DNA from: Spisula solida
Taxonomy: Eukaryota > Mollusca > Bivalvia > Venerida > Mactridae
Direction: 5' to 3'
Assembly: GCA_947247005.1 (NCBI GenBank)
Contig: OX365955.1
Span: 45,363,822-45,427,821, forward strand
DNA: 64,000 nucleotides
Below, piece after piece: positions 12,701-24,640 of this stretch. Below the pieces are notes generated by a model. It saw only the letters and a list, made by a program, of their open reading frames with translations, searched no databases and was not told the origin of the DNA. How positions within the stretch are numbered: position 1 is the stretch's first letter; each line of letters opens with the position of its first letter. A program made the translations under genes and the position numbers.

Positions 12701-15700
12701 GAGATTATATTGACATTGTATACATATAGTTATTTAAATACGTAAAATGCGAAGTGTATATCGATGGCATCACTTCCAACTTCCGAAGCAGCTGCAACAA
12801 TTCAAGTTTTCAGTAGCAATATTTTATATAAATTTCTTTCTTTCATTTTATCGTACAAAAACTGCAATTTAACCAGTGTGTATAAATGCTATGTTTTGGG
12901 AAAAGGAATCGTACTGTCATTTTTGCGATATCAGTATTCTGCGTCTGTTTAGTGCAGGTTCGGCAAAAGAGCGACCGTTCGCCCTTGTAGATGATTCATT
13001 AAAAAAACCACTTCCAAAGTTATTGCGACAGAACATGCAAAGTTATTCTGTAACATTCAGTAAATCTTGTTATTAATAACTTTATATGGGATAGTAATAT
13101 GCTCTACTCATTTTCAATTAGGCTTAAACAGATAGGATTTGTTTTTTTTGTCGATTGCACATGTATCATACAGACTAAGCTTGAGTGATTTGCGGCAATG
13201 CTCTATCATGCGCAACCAAGGAGGCCGCTTTTATGATTAATTTGTCTTTACCAATTGAGATTTGTCGTAGTTAACGAAGTTGATCATCATTAGAAAAGTT
13301 TAGGCGTGTAATTTACACTCATGCGATTCTTTTCTCGTCGACTTTCGGAACGTGTGATAGTTGATTAAAGTCATTGCATGTCCTCACAAACTCCAAACAC
13401 ATTGATTCACTTGAAATGTTCCCATAGATATATGAATAAATATAAATAGTCAGGGAAAAGATGCAACCAGCACGAGATTTTGTTCCGTAAAACTACATGT
13501 CGTAAGAGTATAATACGCGTTTGAAATTTTTGTCTGACTTATCCAAAGATGTTCAGTAATTTGTGAAGAAAGTGAAGACATATTGGACATGTTTCACATG
13601 CTCTCACTACTACGACTGTAAAGAGAATGTCACTGGTTTAACGCGTACCACCAAGTTCAAAACGTATACGTTCAGTTCAAATTACATTTATAAATAAATA
13701 ATATAGTAGTGTGAGAGACGGGGAGGGTAGAAATAAACGGAACTAGCAGACAGTGCTAACAAATTAAAAGACGTATGAAAAGGATGCTATATAAATCTGG
13801 TGTATTGATGTTTTGATTATATGTTATGCATGTGTATATAAATGTTCTAATGAAATAAACTACTTGTATAAACAAGCTATCCGATGAACGTTATATTTCT
13901 ATCATAATTATCACTATCCATCAGAAGCACTACACACCATGTATCAAAGCTGAATGTACCCTGAACATAATGTTTAAATGTTTATCGCCAGGTAACGTAA
14001 TTAATTTTAGTGAATGCGAGCGGAAATTGTCACCCTTGTGCATAATCCCTGTACTTACCAGCCATTAGACAAATATAAAACATTGCATGGTAGTAATACA
14101 TCTCAACATGATGGCGATATGTTCAAAGTGCGGGTCTATCACAGTTACAGAACATTTACAAAAGAAATGTATTGATTGAAATGAGTTGAATGTCGACATA
14201 TTTGATCCTCGACAATACGTTCATTTCTGCAGTTACACGCCTCGACGCACCCACTTTCTAGTTTTTATTTTGTCTAAGTGTCTATAACATCAAGAACACT
14301 GCATGGTGATGCTTGGGGTGTAGGTAACAGTGCATAACAACCACTATTCAAATGACAGTTTTGAAACAATGACTGGTTTCAAATAACACATTATTTGTTT
14401 ACATTATTATAATGACGTACATTAAAGTAGAATTTCAACACAAAAAAGCTTGCAATTAAATGCACATACAGTTGAATATGTTACTTCTAGAGATATACGG
14501 AATGCTCTTGCTTGTACTGAACATTCTTACTTAGATCGTGAAATAACAGATACACTGTGCGTCACACTCAAACAACTTTTTGTGAGTATGACAACTTGTA
14601 GATGCATGGGACTATGTTGAATTTGTTTTATAATATAGTAGATATATGTCACGTTCGATGACTGCACCCAGTAATCGCGGATTTTAATTCTACGCCCATC
14701 CATAGCAACAAGATTCAGCCTTAAAACGCAGAGACCGCATCTTTCTATTTCCTTCCCTTTGGCGTCGAATCACGAATAGTTGTACCTATATAAGAATCTA
14801 ATAAATAATCACTCTGAATTAGTATTTTGAAATATTCGCTGTGCTATGGTTTAGGTGAAGCAATGGATGTCCACATCTGTAATAGAACCATGATTTTCTG
14901 AAACTGTCGCATCGAAACGTGACCAATCTGAGAATTGATTGTAGCGTGCGCTTATTATTCCGGCTATAATCGGAAATTTGAAGAAAATGATTTGACAGCA
15001 GCACGTGAAAGTGTTAATGCCTTGTCACGAATCTGCTGCAAATTTCACACAAATATAGTATTATCATTCTCTAGAGGTTGTACACAATTTAATTGCTAGT
15101 GAAGGGTGTCTAGAATGACCAAAACCCAGACATGTTTGCTATACCCAATTTCTTGCTACTAGTATGTGCTTTAATAATGTACATTTCATCTATATTTAAC
15201 TGCATGTCATATGCCCCCGAATTCACATTCGTTGAGATGTCAAATGGATACGGCAATGGCTACACCGAAATTAACAGAAAAAAATGTGTTCAACATCACT
15301 TTTGCAATTATGAGTAGTAAGAGCTTGTGATGGATTATATATGATACATCATAAATAGACACATTAAATGAATTAAATCATTTTGAGAGAATTGGTTATA
15401 CTCGTATATACCATCATAGAAAATTGTCAGTCATATTTAAAAAAGAAAACTTAGTATTGAATGTGTAGTTCGGACACCACGCACTAAATCGTTGAAAAGC
15501 ATCTTAACCTTCCATAAGAATGAAGCACATCGCCGGACTAGGAGGACGTGCTTGTACAATAAATGAACACATGGATAGTGACACAACTGCAAGTCAGGTT
15601 ACATGGACGAAAATGAATACAATGCTTTATATACGCTCTACTATATCCATGGTCGTCACGAAAGGCAAATCCTGTTTCAATTATCACATAACAGTCAATT

Positions 15701-15811
15701 GACGGTTAACTTGGAATTGAACCATCCATAATTATTTAGTTGATACTAATGAAAGTCCGTTATCATTGTTATTTAATGTCCTATCAATGCGGTCACTTTT
15801 TCTAAATTAAA
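9705..15811 (-). repeat. Right arm of the ~14-kb inverted repeat
   Basis: It is the reverse complement of 1752-8965. The inner boundary is set where 'gtaacgtacaatatcatg' (complement) still matches 8930-8963. The outer boundary is set where 'ctatcaatgcggtcac' at 15781 matches 1760-1775. It lacks the left-arm R1 and SINE insertions. The open frames at 11376-11576, 14819-15004 and 15132-15317 are mirror images or noise. Confidence 0.88.
10490..10655 (-). repeat. R1 interspersed repeat fragment
   Basis: It carries the complement of R1 subrepeats ('gagcacagaaaacataaaaac' type and 'caatgcccaacac') and the 'ggctgaatggcctag' part. It is the mirror partner of 8058-8172, but longer. Confidence 0.6.
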
Positions 15812-16187
15812 CTTGCCTGCTTGACAAAAACGCAAACAGCAAACGATACGTACACAAGCATTGTCCAAAACAATTGCGGATATTGAATTTTACTATATTG
15901 TCGTCCAGAGAAATCTGCCTACACATGCTTCTTAACACTCGTATATGAACGTTTACAATAACATAATACTATCATAGCTCTAACTTACTTAATGTTATGC
16001 GACAACACCACAGGCAACGTAACAGTTCATACTGATTCGGAGTGTTTGAAACACAAAACTAGATTCATAATAATTTTTTTTGGGACTGTTCATTTAAACA
16101 ACACCATTTTAAAATGTCAGTTGGTTCCATAGTGACGATTGTGACGAAAAATTGTTATTGATAAATCATGGTTCTGACCGAGGAACT
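15812..16187. other. Unassigned sequence between blocks 1 and 2
   Basis: This stretch lies between the palindrome end and the start of repeat unit I. I see no exon, RNA gene or repeat here. Confidence 0.5.
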
Positions 16188-16515
16188 AATTCTTAATCTC
16201 GATCTTTTCAAAACTCCGTTTACAATCTCAAGGGAACCGATAGTTGCCCATTGCGCATAATGACATATTTTCTTGAATTGTTAGATTTTTTCTATAATTT
16301 GTTTTTCTAGGATTCCATTTATTAATGATTTGACAATCTTCTTCTCTTGATAAACGGAGATTGGAAACTTTATACGAGGTTTTTTATGGGTTCAGTACTT
16401 GAACCATAGCAGGCATATGCAAAATGTGTGTCTCTATTTCAAATATTTTCGTACGTTCTTACGAGTACATTTTGTATTTACTTCCGTTCTGTGTTAATTG
16501 CAATTACGTTTTAAG
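16188..16515 (+). repeat. Older nested duplicate, first member
   Basis: Clearly related to 18310-18625 in the same orientation. Both run from 'cttgatctt..aaact' through 'ttatttctctaggrttc', 'gaca/gatcttc.tctcttrata', and 'cgagta.attt.y.ttctgytctgt' to 'caattacgttttaag'. Divergence is high, so this duplication, offset ~2.1 kb, predates the triplication of the whole unit. Confidence 0.65.
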
Positions 16516-16639
16516 ATTACAAAGACTAGGCTGTAGTCCTCTTTACAACTGCTTTTTGTGATTCCGATTTCGAAATTAGATAACTTATAAATAAGCGACA
16601 ATATTTCAGTTTTTTTTACTCGAGTGTATTGTTACTACG

Positions 16640-16961
16640 TGGGAAGTGGTGGCCTAAAAGTAATGCATGCGCTTCTGGATCAAGAGGTACCGGGTTCGAC
16701 CACGTCTGCGCGACTGCTTAATGTCTCCAGGCAAGAATGACATATAAAGCTCCAGTAAACCAAGGTGTATATTGGTAACTGAGAGGGCGGTATATGTACT
16801 ATTCAATATTTCTGTGCGCCGTATCTCGATGTTGGCTCACGAGGGAGAATCAAAGGCAGGTTTCCTTAGGTAGCCCAAATGACCAGGGGCGTTCAAATGT
16901 CTTAAGGTGGCTGAACGACTGAACTGCTGAAAGCAGCCCTCGAATAGTGGTAACTTAACTA
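16640..16961 (+). mobile_element. tRNA-derived SINE (type 1), diverged copy
   Basis: The head 'ggtggcctaaaagtaatgc' and B-box-like 'ccgggttcgacc' are followed by a conserved body ('gagggcgg', 'gatgttggct', 'ggtagccca', 'gaccagggg', 'tgaacgactgaact') and the tail 'ggtaacttaact'. The same site is occupied in units II (26207-27044, split) and III (33289-33540, truncated), so insertion predates the triplication. Confidence 0.8.
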
Positions 16962-18309
16962 TTTACGTTCGTTGATGACATACTAATTTCTTCTCACATT
17001 CATTGAAAGACTAGGCAAACAACATCGAAATTAATCACAATAACTGTCGGTATTTCCTCATAATAATTGTATCATATAACCCTCGGAAGCACTATTAACA
17101 CTGATAATGTCAGTATTAAGACTTCTTTAATATTGGCAAGTACAATTGGGACTTAATATTGACTCATAATCACAATTTAAACACGTTTTTATTGGCTAAA
17201 GTGATTTTACATAAACTAATAAATCCATAACTGAAGCTTTGATTTGTAACAGAATACCTTACGGAAATCTTTACGATGAAATAACTTACTAACAAACCCG
17301 ATATTAGTGTTTAAAAGATATACCACGCCCATCTCAACATTCCGTTTTTATTTATCATCACATTGGTTGTAACAATGCAGCTAAACGTATCTCTGTATGC
17401 CACATTTCCGGTACTACGTGTCAAAACTAGCTAACTTATTGTATTTGTTATTTTCTGATATTTTGTCCCGTTATATAAAACCATGTATGACGAAAATACT
17501 CTAACAGGAAATAAGGATGATGTTTAGAAACTTGTCGACATATTTGTACAGAGGAAGAAGCCCACAATGCCTTTCATGATGTGTGTCTAGCAAGGACATA
17601 ACTGATGCTATGTTTCTTTCGTCTTTGGTATTACTAAGACATGAATTGAACCCAATACCATCTGCGAAGCGAACGCACTTGCAGAAGGCTGTCGAGGCGG
17701 TTTGTAACAACACGTAAGCTTGTACGCGGTTTCAGTAGTTCTTTACAAGTATAGGCGTTTTAATTATCACCCGTCTGATTCCTTTCTCGTCGAGCCATGT
17801 GGGAGATTTAATTGATCAGTAAATGAACTAACTAACTCTAAACAACTTAAATAAACTTGAAATATGTCCACGGATAACTCTGTCCATGATTCCTATACAA
17901 GAACAAATGGATCCAGCACGATAGCTCGTTACAGAAAATAAAGACGTTATTATGACGACATTTCGTTCTGTAATACTACACATTCTCTTATCGTTCTATA
18001 ACAATTCTCTTTTAAACTTCTTTGTTTTATGTGTTGAGAAATGATTGAACTAAATTCAAATGTTCAATGTCGATATAATATTATTTCAGAAGGTAAAACA
18101 CGTTGCTGTACGGAGATTACTGACACGTTCAATGCTAACAAAACATGTCACACAACGATATATTACAATAGATATGATTATCATGAACTATGATCCATAC
18201 TTGGGAGCAAACAGAAGCGCCTTTGGGAAATAGAAAAACTCAAGATCTTAATTGATAAATATTGTTTCTGTGTTATTGATCATAAACCGAGGAATAAATT
18301 CCTCATTCT

Positions 18310-18625
18310 TGATCTTTGAAACTGTGTTTACTGTCTTTTGGGAACTGTTTTATAGTTGATTCTTGCAGTTAATGAAACGTTGGATTGAATTGTGATACTT
18401 TCTTCCATTTATTTCTCTAGGGTTCAATATATTAATTATTCGATCTTCGTCTACTCTCTCTTCATAAAGAAGAATTAGAAATTTTATTACCAAGCATTTT
18501 ATCGGTTGTGTAATAAAACCATGGAATAATAAAATGTATGTCTCCAGTTTAAATACGATTTTATTAGTTTCGTGAGTTTTTGCGAGTATTTTACTTCTGC
18601 TCTGTTTGCATTTCAATTACGTTTT
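18310..18625 (+). repeat. Older nested duplicate, second member
   Basis: It pairs with 16188-16515 as described there. Its equivalents in units II (about 27960-28280) and III (about 36295-36615) are much closer to it than the first member is. Confidence 0.65.
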
Positions 18626-19829
18626 AAGATCACAAACATTTCATTTTAAAAGTAATCGGCGCTTTAATTTGCAACAGTTTGTGTTGTTAAAGCTTTCGAA
18701 ATGTCGCTGTGGACTCCTTTGTTTGTGAAAGCGATATGGAATTAGGTATTAAAATATATTCATGATATAATCCAATATTTGAGAAGAAATTGAGCCTTAT
18801 AGGGTATAGAAAACATACGATAGTTGGGTCGTGTTTCAAGTTTTAAAGACCATAGTACATACTCGCATACTCGCTGTCTGAGTCAGCAAAGCACATACGG
18901 CCCATCAAGCAGTAAGTACTATATTTAAATCTCAGGCATGATTATGTTCTCCCCGGTGACTGGTATGTTACATTGTAAAGTAATTTAGAATGGTTTAATA
19001 ATGTTTTAGAAGCTTGTTAATAGACAAACTCGGGCTACGTTTGGTTTGTAACCTAGGATCATCATTAAACATAACTGTACTAAGCTTAATGCGTCATTGA
19101 CATCAATTCACATTTGCAGCAACTCAAGAACAAAACATATTTACACATAGTCTAGGTGAATGCACCAGCCCCTATTTTATGCTAGACAGTAATGACATTT
19201 TGATGTATTAAAATTTGCGATATTTCAGACAGTCTGTCGAATGTTTCCGTTTCTCGATTATACACTAATGTTTGGTGCCCAATATTTCAAAGCATTTGAC
19301 GACCACACCTTTTGCAATAGAGCTTTGTACACGTCATATAAAATACTCATGTTTTTATTCGGAAACTGTCTTTTTGCATCCTTTTACTATGTGAACACAC
19401 ATTTATGATTAGTTTTGTTGTTTAGAGAATATGTTTAACATAAATGCTGCCTAATTATGTACCATCCACGTAAATATGCGCACCACCTTTGGCAATCTGC
19501 ATTGCTAATATTAAAAACTTCATAACCAATCTGACTTAAATAACATATGGATGGTACCGAATAAATTATGCTGTATGCTGTACTCACAAATCGCATATAT
19601 AATACACCAAAGTCTTATCGGCTTTGAAAACTCGACACTTGTGAAATCAAGACAACCTTTTTATTTGTTATAATATTTCTGAATGGCATTTTTGTGTGTG
19701 TTCTATTGACTGCCAATGGATTTTAATTAGGTTTATTATCCATCAAAATTCCCTTCAGTGTTGCATTGAACCATGAAATGGCTAAACCAAACAATGAAAA
19801 AGGGATTGATGGTTATTCAGCATTTTTTG

Positions 19830-19965
19830 ACAGCTTGGACTTGGACGGCCCTACTTGTTCAGTAGGGCATTGTATCTAGTATATTTGTTATGTTTTTGGG
19901 CTTGGCTGGTTAAGTTGAGTGCAGCCCCTTCCCTGTCTGACTTAATATCATCGTTTTGAAGATAA
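19830..19965 (+). repeat. R1 interspersed repeat, ancestral to units I and II
   Basis: It contains 'gacagcttggacttgg', 'agtagggcattgta', 'gcttggctggttaagtt' and 'cttccctgtctgacttaa'. Unit II has the orthologous copy at 29492-29618. Unit III has lost the surrounding ~600 bp (junction near 37540). Confidence 0.7.
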
Positions 19966-20283
19966 TGTTTTTATGTATGGTCAATTAGAATATTCGACAA
20001 ATCTAGAAATTTTAAGAACCTGACAATATACAATAATGGTTAATAAATAAAAGAGTAAGGACTTTGTAGCCGTAACTTTTGACTTGTTCTTGTTCATCAT
20101 CGTGTTTATGATTGTGACATGAGCTTGCCGTCCGTGCTTTTTCTTTTGTGTGTGTTTCATTTTCTGCCATTCATATACTGATGTTTCTATTCTATTTTAA
20201 TCTCTCAAAATTAAATATATAACATATGGATGTGCTTACCTTTTATTTGACTGTATCTTTTTCAAGTTATATTATTATATATC

Positions 20284-20620
20284 GGTGGCCTAGAGACAAG
20301 GCGCACGGTTCATGGTCGAGAGGTCCCGGGTTCAATCCCCGAGTGGATCACCGCTTAATTTCTATGAGTAAGAATAACCCACATGCTCCACTCGTCCAAG
20401 GTGGGAATAGGTGTCTGTGAAGGCGGATATTCCTGGGTGCGGATGATCGGTGTTGGCTGCGTACCCACCAGGAGAGTAATAATCTCCCCAGGGAGACTCG
20501 AACGCAGGTTTCTTTAGGTAGCCCAATAACCAGGGGAAGATAAAATGTCAAAGGGTGGGTGAACGACTTTACCTCATGAAAACAGCTCTGGAAAACTGGA
20601 AAATTGGTAACTTAACTTAA
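20284..20620 (+). mobile_element. tRNA-derived SINE (type 1)
   Basis: The tRNA-like head 'ggtggcctagagacaaggcg' is followed by the B box 'cccgggttcaatcccc' and the 'gaccaccgctt'-type junction. The body has 'cctgggtgcgg', 'gatgttggctgcgtacc', 'ctccccagggagactcg', 'ggtagcccaat' and 'accagggga'; the tail is 'aattggtaacttaactt'. Orthologous copies lie at 30176-30512 and 37754-38090, so it was present before the unit triplicated. This is the best-preserved family in the window. Confidence 0.88.
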
Positions 20621-20934
20621 TTGATTTTTTTCCAAACATTGCAGCATTTTTACGGGGACGCATATAATTCCATCCCTATAGACTATATAAACACTCCCAT
20701 CTTACTTAGAGCTACAAACATTTGGCTCTTGTGTGTAGTGTTGCTCTTGTTAAAGTAATACAAATGTTGAGTTCTAAGATTAATTACAATGTTTGGTTTT
20801 TAACAAACGTTTGGCTCATGTGGACGAGAAAGTTGCTCTTATACGTTGTTGTGATAGCCATTAACACTACTATATTAGATCAGTCATCAAGTTTACTAAC
20901 ACTAAGGAATGTATGTGTTGTTAAAACTGTGATG

Positions 20935-21512
20935 GAGTTAGGAAATAGATCGCAGTTTTGCGTGATATACCGGTGAATAGATCACGGTTTAGAGTTCATA
21001 TGCGTAGGAATTAATCACGAAGGCGATCTATTTGCATTCGAACACGTGCAATTTGTGCAATTTTATACGGACTAATTTATTTGCGGAGTTGATGAGTTAT
21101 TTTTCATGTTGCTATAGACACATTCCGCTGTTCAAAGTATCGTAACGTCCGCCCCCGGGATTTTTAAGCTTTACTATTTTCTTTATTTGTCACCAAACGG
21201 ATGCTTATTTCTTACGTATTTCAAGTTTACACATATACTTACAATAACACATTACTAAAATATAAATACAATCGAATAAATAAACAGAAATGCTACGAAA
21301 TAAAAATTACGCAAAACGTCGCGCTCTATGGCGACGTCACAATTAATGACGTCATGAAATAAACAAAACGTAAATTTCATTGATAAAAATCGCGAATTAT
21401 ACGCGGGAGATAAATTTAACAGCCAAAATTCTACCGTGATATACCGTTTATTAGATTACGCTTCAGCTCTATACGTTTACATGGGGCAAAATGTAGACAT
21501 TGTTAGAATAGT
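20935..21512. other. Segment present in units I and II, absent in III; contains CRE-like TGACGTCA sites
   Basis: Unit III passes directly from the 20930 equivalent to the 21513 equivalent near 38395-38415. In units I and II the segment is bounded by near-direct repeats ('gttaggaaata' and 'gttagaata'), so it is either an insertion or a repeat-mediated deletion in III. It is relatively CpG-rich, has 'atgacgtcat' at about 21347 (II: about 31249), and carries two related 'cgtgatataccg' blocks at 20960 and 21429. Regulatory function is only a guess. Confidence 0.55.
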
Positions 21513-21790
21513 TATTTTAGCAGTAAAGGAACTTCCCAGGGCAGGAAAACAAATCAGTTTGAAAGAAAGCAATTACCTTCGAAACTGGCTTATTTATTTC
21601 TTCAGTTGAATCGTAATACACCCCAATAACAGTATAACAAGGAATGGATTTGGTGTTTAACCGTGAAGGCAGTAATGGAACTACCCAGGGCTGGAAATAC
21701 AAATCAGTTTGAAAGAAAGCAATTATCTTCGAAACTGGCTTTATTTATTTCGTCAGTTGAATTGTAATACTCTTTAGTAACAGTATAAAT
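21500..21790 (+). repeat. Local tandem duplication with chimeric junction (unit I only)
   Basis: The block 'cagtaa.ggaact.cccagg' to 'caataacagtata' occurs twice (about 21520-21635 and 21670-21785). The join at 21636-21670 reads 'acaaggaatggatttg..gtttaaccgtgaagg', which otherwise occurs only at the deleted-type junction of unit III (38368-38400). Units II and III have one copy. Confidence 0.75.
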
Positions 21791-22754
21791 TGTTGATACA
21801 TCAACTGAGCGTTTCCTTATTAATATCATAAGAAAATGTCTTAATGTCTTACGCGTTCTAGCGTAAATTATCTCAGTTTGGAGATAATAAATTTCTTTGC
21901 CCTGAGCACGTAATTTAAGCGCAAAAGAAAATACATGTTTTCTATGCAAATTGGACAAAGATTGAGAGCCGTCTCACAAAACAAACTTATCATAACGTGG
22001 TCTTGAATAAAAATTTCTAGCGAGCTTTTTTACATTGTAAGGTGTCTTGTCTCGGCAGTTCTTTGATAACGTAGGTAGTTCACTCCGCTTCTCCTAAGTC
22101 AGCATTGTCTAGAGTGTGTTAGACAAAATGCTATTTTTGTCTCAGTGTTTTTCTCTTTCAAAGTTGTCACGGTAATTGACTGTCTAGACCCTCCCCTTAA
22201 TTCATTTTACACGGATTAGTAGCTAACCCTTTCTTTTACCAGTAGTTGTTTTAAATAATATCAGACAAGGAGAAAATGTGGGCATTCATAAACTGTACAA
22301 TTCACATGTACAACCCACAGACAGTTCTGTTTTGGTATTTTTGTCTTGTTCCTTGGTTTGTTCTGTTGTTGTTCAGACTTGCGTACTGATCGAATCTCCA
22401 AGGGAAGCATTGCTGTCTGTGACCTACACTCCAGTATTTATTGCTCGTATATAGACTATCCTTAAATTCTACAGTTCAACATTGCAGTCACGGCGGATAG
22501 ATTTGTTATACACATCTGTCAACCAGTATTGATCTATGAGCAATAATTGACACTAGTCTAAGAATATTCAAACATCGACGGAAATTGAATTCCTTGCCTT
22601 AACTAAATACAAAATCTGTTTGACTGATCTTATTAGCACAGACGCTTTAAGAAGTTCGCTGCTCTCGGATTTGACGTTACAAAAGAGTCCAGAATACACT
22701 CTCGAATTTATAGCTCTTTAATCTTGCTTTTGTCATCGACATACGATTCATCAA

Positions 22755-22985
22755 GCTGTGCGTTATTAAGTATTTTGTATCGATAAGACCTGATATTATG
22801 TACATGTAAATCTTGTTTTGGTTTTATTTTATAAGTTAGTGCCTGTGAAACCTTTTGTAGTGTTGTTTTCTGTGTGTTGTTAAGTACTTTGTATCGTAAA
22901 GACCTGAAATTATGTACATTTAAATATAGGTTAAGTTTTATTTTATAAGTGTCTTCGAACCTTTTGGACAAACATCACATTTACA
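22755..22985 (+). repeat. ~116-bp tandem duplication (unit I only)
   Basis: Two copies of a block starting 'gttattaagtattttgtatcg' and ending near 'ttttataag'; the second begins at about 22876. Units II (32525-32600) and III (39525-39605) have a single copy. The resulting 87-codon minus-strand open frame (22708-22971) is a by-product. Confidence 0.75.
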
Positions 22986-23317
22986 TGTAGGTTCGTTGGC
23001 AAGTTATATCAAGGCGGCAAATCTATGGTATGCAAGTATCCCTATAAATGACATCACACCACTAACCAAAGTATGTGTTTGAATTTGTTTCGAACAAAAA
23101 AGATAGTTTAAGCATCAGGTGTCAAACAAGAGCATTTGTATTGGTATGCTACATTAGGGGACGCAATGATACATGCTCAGGTTTTCTAATTCGCCTGTTG
23201 GCTATGTACATTTGTGTAAGTAAAGATGATAACTCGTTATGCATAGGTAGTGCATTTCTGGCTATCCATCTGTGATTCTCTATTGCCTTTAAAATACCAA
23301 TGCATCCTTGTTAGAGA

Positions 23318-23680
23318 GCAGAAAGATCATCGGACAGGAAATGCAGCAATCAACTGAAACAACCGAGCACAGAAAACATATAGGATTCGAAGATAAGCAG
23401 ATATAATAGCAGTTTTAGACAAAAAATGAAATGAAACAGAATCCTAAATATTACCAAAGCATAATAGTATCAAAAAAAAGAGCTGATACTTTCGTATCAA
23501 ACCCATTCTCCAATATAATGGGAATCATGAACGAAGTTAATCTTAAGAAGATAACATAAAGTTGGACATAGAAGCCAGTACTCAACTGTAACAGTCATGC
23601 ATAGAAAACATACACACAACACAGACCACAATTACACGGCACCATGTCCAACACATAACTGACGGTTTCCTGTACTTCTG
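23318..23680 (-). repeat. Two R1 fragments in minus orientation
   Basis: R1 complement motifs 'atcggacaggaaatgcagc' and 'ccgagcacagaaaacat' occur at 23330-23385, and a second partial set near 23560-23660. Unit III keeps both (39985-40030 and 40198-40290). Unit II is cut inside the first one at 33181. Confidence 0.6.
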
Positions 23681-24640
23681 TAAACAAATTCATCAAATTT
23701 ATGTAACAATCAATACTATTGGTTGTCTTGCTTAACTGACATTCTTAAACCCCAGAAATTTGTATAAAAGGAAGAGGGAGGAGCCTAATATCAAATGGTG
23801 GCTGATTTTTTATACATTCTGTATTCAGATACATTTTATTGAAATTAAATGATTATTGAATTTATGCTTACATTTAAAATTGCCACTGTATAAGACATTT
23901 ATATGCACTTTAAAATGGTGGTAATATTTTTCATTTTCAACCTATGGTTAAATCACTAGATTTATCTGAAGTATGAAATATTACAGCAATTGGGAAAAAA
24001 ATTGAATTTGACATAACCGTTGATACTAGTCACATGGTGTAAAGAGAAAAATACTACTGCATGGTGTTTATACCAACAAGTAAGCATCCAGGCTCACCTG
24101 TGTATTATCAGCGCACTGGTTGCCTCCTACACCATTTAATGTATGCTGGTATAGTATATACTCTACAACAGGTTAAACCTCACCAGCTGACAAGCCCGCC
24201 TACTATCGGTGGTAGGTCCTGCCGAACGCTGGGCTTTAAGGGTTTTTTATGTTTGAAGAAACCTTTCTTCTATGATGCTTTGTAAATACCACCAGGACAC
24301 GTAAGGCTAAAAAAGGACACATGAAAACATGCACAGGCAATGCCAATCCAAACGAAAAACGAGCAGCTACAAAAACATGACATCCCGCACGATTTACATG
24401 TATACATTTTGTAACAAAACTTAAAAGACATACATGTATTTCTATTAAAGAATGTTATCGCATGACATCCCTTACAAAAACAATGCATTTATTTATATAA
24501 AACATTTGTAATATCGATAACTGATGAACTTTTAACAATTAGCTATTGGGTTATTGAGGGGTAAACTCATGTTATATCAATTGTATTTTGGCAGGGAATT
24601 GCTCCTACTTTAAAAATGCCTTCGTCTTTAAATTGATAAT

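Larger units (their letters stand above)
16188..24640 (+). repeat. Segmental duplication unit I (block 2)
   Basis: It aligns with unit II from the 'ttttcaaaactcc' landmark (16196 with 25831) to the 'agcagaaagatc' landmark (23320 with 33095), and with unit III from the R1/SINE region onward. It also shares a 3' extension (about 24250-24600) with unit III (about 40430-40790) that unit II lacks. Unit I has two private local duplications (21500-21790 and 22755-22985). The 88-codon open frame at 18350-18616 (minus) is kept in unit II, but most base differences change the amino acid and unit III breaks it, so it is not called a gene. Confidence 0.88.

Noticed and set aside
17501..17713. 70-codon minus-strand frame also present in unit III (35525-35719)
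   Set aside because: It is not present in unit II, the ends differ, and no family is recognised; conservation reflects recent duplication.
18350..18616. 88-codon minus-strand frame conserved in unit II (28003-28269)
   Set aside because: About 12 amino-acid differences arise from about 16 base differences, so there is no sign of protein constraint. Unit III shortens it.
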